NCBI GenBank assembly: GCA_021793055.1
Contig: JAJYTL010000186.1
Coordinates: 1 to 6,467, forward strand
Reading direction: 5' to 3'
DNA from: Pseudomonadota bacterium
Lineage (GTDB): Bacteria > Pseudomonadota > Alphaproteobacteria > Ferrovibrionales > Ferrovibrionaceae
Length of the DNA: 6,467 nucleotides
Positions 5,674 to 6,467 of the stretch are shown one piece after another. The translations under genes were made by a program, and so were the position numbers. The notes under the pieces are model-generated. The model ran no database searches. It was not told where the DNA came from and saw only the letters and a list, made by a program, of their open reading frames with translations. Numbering within the stretch: the first letter of the stretch is position 1; each line of letters begins with the position of its first letter.

Positions 5674-5689
5674 TTATGTATAAACATAA
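5674..5689 (-). promoter_or_regulatory. Toxin-antitoxin operator and promoter region
   Basis: TTATGT (5674-5679) and ACATAA (5684-5689) form a perfect 6-bp inverted repeat around 4 bp. It lies 31 bp upstream of the antitoxin start in an AT-rich patch. On the minus strand it includes -10-like hexamers (CATAAT, TATACA); no clear -35 is seen. Type II antitoxins usually bind such a palindrome over their own promoter, so autoregulation is the likely role. Confidence 0.65.
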
Positions 5690-5832
5690 CTACAAAAAGG
5701 GCCTTCTTTCGTCAATGCCTCTTTGCTTCCTTGGCTGTGAAGAGAGGCCAAGGAGCCTTCTGGAGGCCGCAGCCGAGCGCCGTCCGCAGGGCGGGAAAGG
5801 CGGGCGAGGACGACTGGTCCATCCAGACATGA
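5690..5832. other. Spacer upstream of the toxin-antitoxin operon, with a small hairpin
   Basis: No supported gene. TCCTTGGC (5728-5735) and GCCAAGGA (5747-5754) form a perfect 8-bp stem with an 11-nt loop. There is no T-tract on either side, so its role is unclear. It may insulate the operon from transcription arriving from the right, or it may be chance. Confidence 0.3.
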
Positions 5833-5940
5833 AGCCTCGACCGCTATGGCTGGGGCCTCACGGGGCTTTTCGTCGGCCTGTCGGTCGGCACCTTCCTTCT
5901 CCTTATGTTCGCCACCCTCGCCCAGCGAACCCACGGCTGA
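5833..5940 (+). pseudogene. Orphan C-terminal tail of a small membrane protein
   Basis: After an in-frame TGA at 5830-5832, this frame reads SLDRYGWGLTGLFVGLSVG followed by a hydrophobic run (TFLLLMFATLAQ), then stops at TGA 5938-5940. It has no ATG, GTG or TTG near its beginning that would keep the whole segment. The layout (aromatic residue, GL.VGL.xG, hydrophobic stretch, short polar end) resembles the C-terminus of the intact gene at 6009-6341. I read it as the remnant of a related membrane protein whose 5' part has been lost or carries a nonsense mutation. An undetected frameshift is another possibility. Confidence 0.45.
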
Positions 5941-5988
5941 GCCGCCCCTGGTTGCGTTATCGTGTTCCATCACAACAGGAACGAACCC

Positions 5989-6012
5989 ATGCCTTTCACC
6001 GAACAGCGATGA
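5989..6012 (+). other. Seven-codon ORF (MPFTEQR) overlapping the next start
   Basis: ATG 5989 is preceded by AGGA (5977-5980) at a spacing of 8 nt and stops at TGA 6010-6012. That stop overlaps ATG 6009-6011 in ATGA. The better ribosome site belongs to this mini-ORF, not to the long ORF. It may be a translational leader that couples ribosomes into the membrane-protein gene, or the original start of that gene separated by a one-base indel. Confidence 0.4.
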
Positions 6013-6341
6013 GCGCCATCGCGGAGGAAGCCGACCCGGCAGCGCTGCTGGTCGCGGCGATACAGAACGCCGCCGCGGCGGCACAAGCCGCCGGTGCCGC
6101 TGCCGAGGCCGCGCGCGACGCGGCGCTGCAGACCCAGACCCAGCTCGACCGCTCGGTTCCCGGTCTGGCGACGAAAATCGACGCGCTCGTGCATGACCTG
6201 CAGGTCATGACGCCACGCCGCGAAGCGCTGCGGCGTGCCCGCGCCGCGCGCTACCTTTGGGCCGCCGGCGGTTTTCTCGTCGGCCTGCTGTTCGGCCTCT
6301 CCATTTTCCTGCTGGCCGTCGCGCCTCATCTTCCGGGCTGA
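6009..6341 (+). CDS. Small single-pass membrane protein of unknown function
   Basis: I do not recognise a named family for this 110-aa protein. Residues 1-66 are very alanine-rich and predicted helical (AAIQNAAAAAQAAGAAAEAA), with a possible coiled coil. Residues 67-82 are basic (TPRREALRRARAARY). Residues 83-104 form one transmembrane segment (LWAAGGFLVGLLFGLSIFLL), and the last residues are short and polar. The basic cluster before the membrane segment predicts an N-terminus in the cytoplasm. ATG 6009 itself has a poor ribosome site and is probably translated by coupling from ATG 5989, or through a frameshift that would add about seven residues. The frame is open upstream to 5676, but I see no supported earlier start. 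It sits beyond the toxin-antitoxin operon, so a link to mobilization is only a guess. Confidence 0.65.
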   Translation: MSAIAEEADPAALLVAAIQNAAAAAQAAGAAAEAARDAALQTQTQLDRSVPGLATKIDALVHDLQVMTPRREALRRARAARYLWAAGGFLVGLLFGLSIFLLAVAPHLPG

Positions 6342-6430
6342 CCCGCAGCATACGCGACAGGGTCTTTGTCTTGCCTGAGGCTGTCCCCGCGACTGCCACC
6401 TCTCTGTCTCGTGCCGGCTGCCCCGAGCCT
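6342..6430. other. Short 3' spacer after the membrane-protein gene
   Basis: No gene or clear signal is seen before the hairpin at 6431. Confidence 0.5.
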
Positions 6431-6465
6431 CGGCGCGGCGCCCGCCTTGTGCGGGCGCCGCGCCG
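6431..6465. terminator. Perfect 15-bp GC-rich hairpin, probable terminator
   Basis: CGGCGCGGCGCCCGC (6431-6445) pairs perfectly with 6451-6465 around the loop CTTGT. It lies 90 bp after the membrane-protein stop, consistent with an intrinsic terminator for it. The window ends two bases later, so a T-tract cannot be checked; on the minus strand no T-tract follows. Confidence 0.6.
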
Positions 6466-6467
6466 CC

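Noticed and set aside
5674..6084. A 136-codon minus-strand frame over the region right of the toxin-antitoxin operon
   Set aside because: It has low-complexity composition, no ribosome site, overlaps the operator, and conflicts with the better-supported membrane-protein frame on the plus strand.

Overview
This looks like part of a mobilizable plasmid, or a plasmid-derived segment, from a high-GC alphaproteobacterium. An acetic-acid-bacterium or Acidiphilium-like host is my best guess, from the protein flavour and base composition; no rRNA or housekeeping gene is present to confirm it. The core is a MOB_Q (RSF1010/Ti-TraA type) mobilization module with an oriT that can be read at base level, beside a VapBC-type toxin-antitoxin pair.

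Layout from left to right. Bases 1-859 are a nested pile-up of mobile elements. A serine resolvase gene (minus strand) appears to have been cut by an IS5-family element, whose transposase tail is at 3-161 and whose right end is inferred near 554. That IS end was then hit by a 217-bp non-coding element (331-547). This element has 38-bp terminal inverted repeats starting GGGGTCTGA (the first 30 bp perfect) and a 5-bp target duplication AGGTT: a Tn3-derived inverted-repeat miniature element (TIME). Bases 860-1029 hold no gene, only a weak dyad.

Bases 1030-4376 (minus strand) hold a two-gene mobilization operon. It encodes a 925-aa relaxase-helicase (MobA/TraA) followed, through an ATGA overlap, by a 190-aa membrane-anchored MobB-like accessory protein. 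Bases 4377-4578 are the divergent control and transfer region. They contain a relaxase-type hairpin, the nic core TAAGTGCG/CCCT, two tandem 17/18-bp dyad repeats that begin exactly at the predicted nick, and then an AT-rich stretch likely to hold promoters. Bases 4579-4908 (plus strand) encode a small TraD/MobC-like accessory protein.

Bases 4963-5642 (minus strand) hold the toxin-antitoxin operon, a Phd/YefM-like antitoxin followed by a PIN-domain toxin, with an inverted-repeat operator at 5674-5689. Bases 5690-6467 hold the orphan C-terminal tail of a small membrane protein (5833-5940), an intact 110-aa membrane protein of unknown function (6009-6341) preceded by a seven-codon overlapping ORF, and a perfect 15-bp GC-rich hairpin (6431-6465) that looks like a terminator.

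Working together: the relaxase would nick the plus strand at 4426/4427, and transfer would proceed rightward. The accessory gene and the toxin-antitoxin operon would therefore enter a recipient early and the relaxase operon late. No T4SS genes or replication gene are in the window, so it fits a mobilizable rather than a self-transmissible unit, as far as this window shows.
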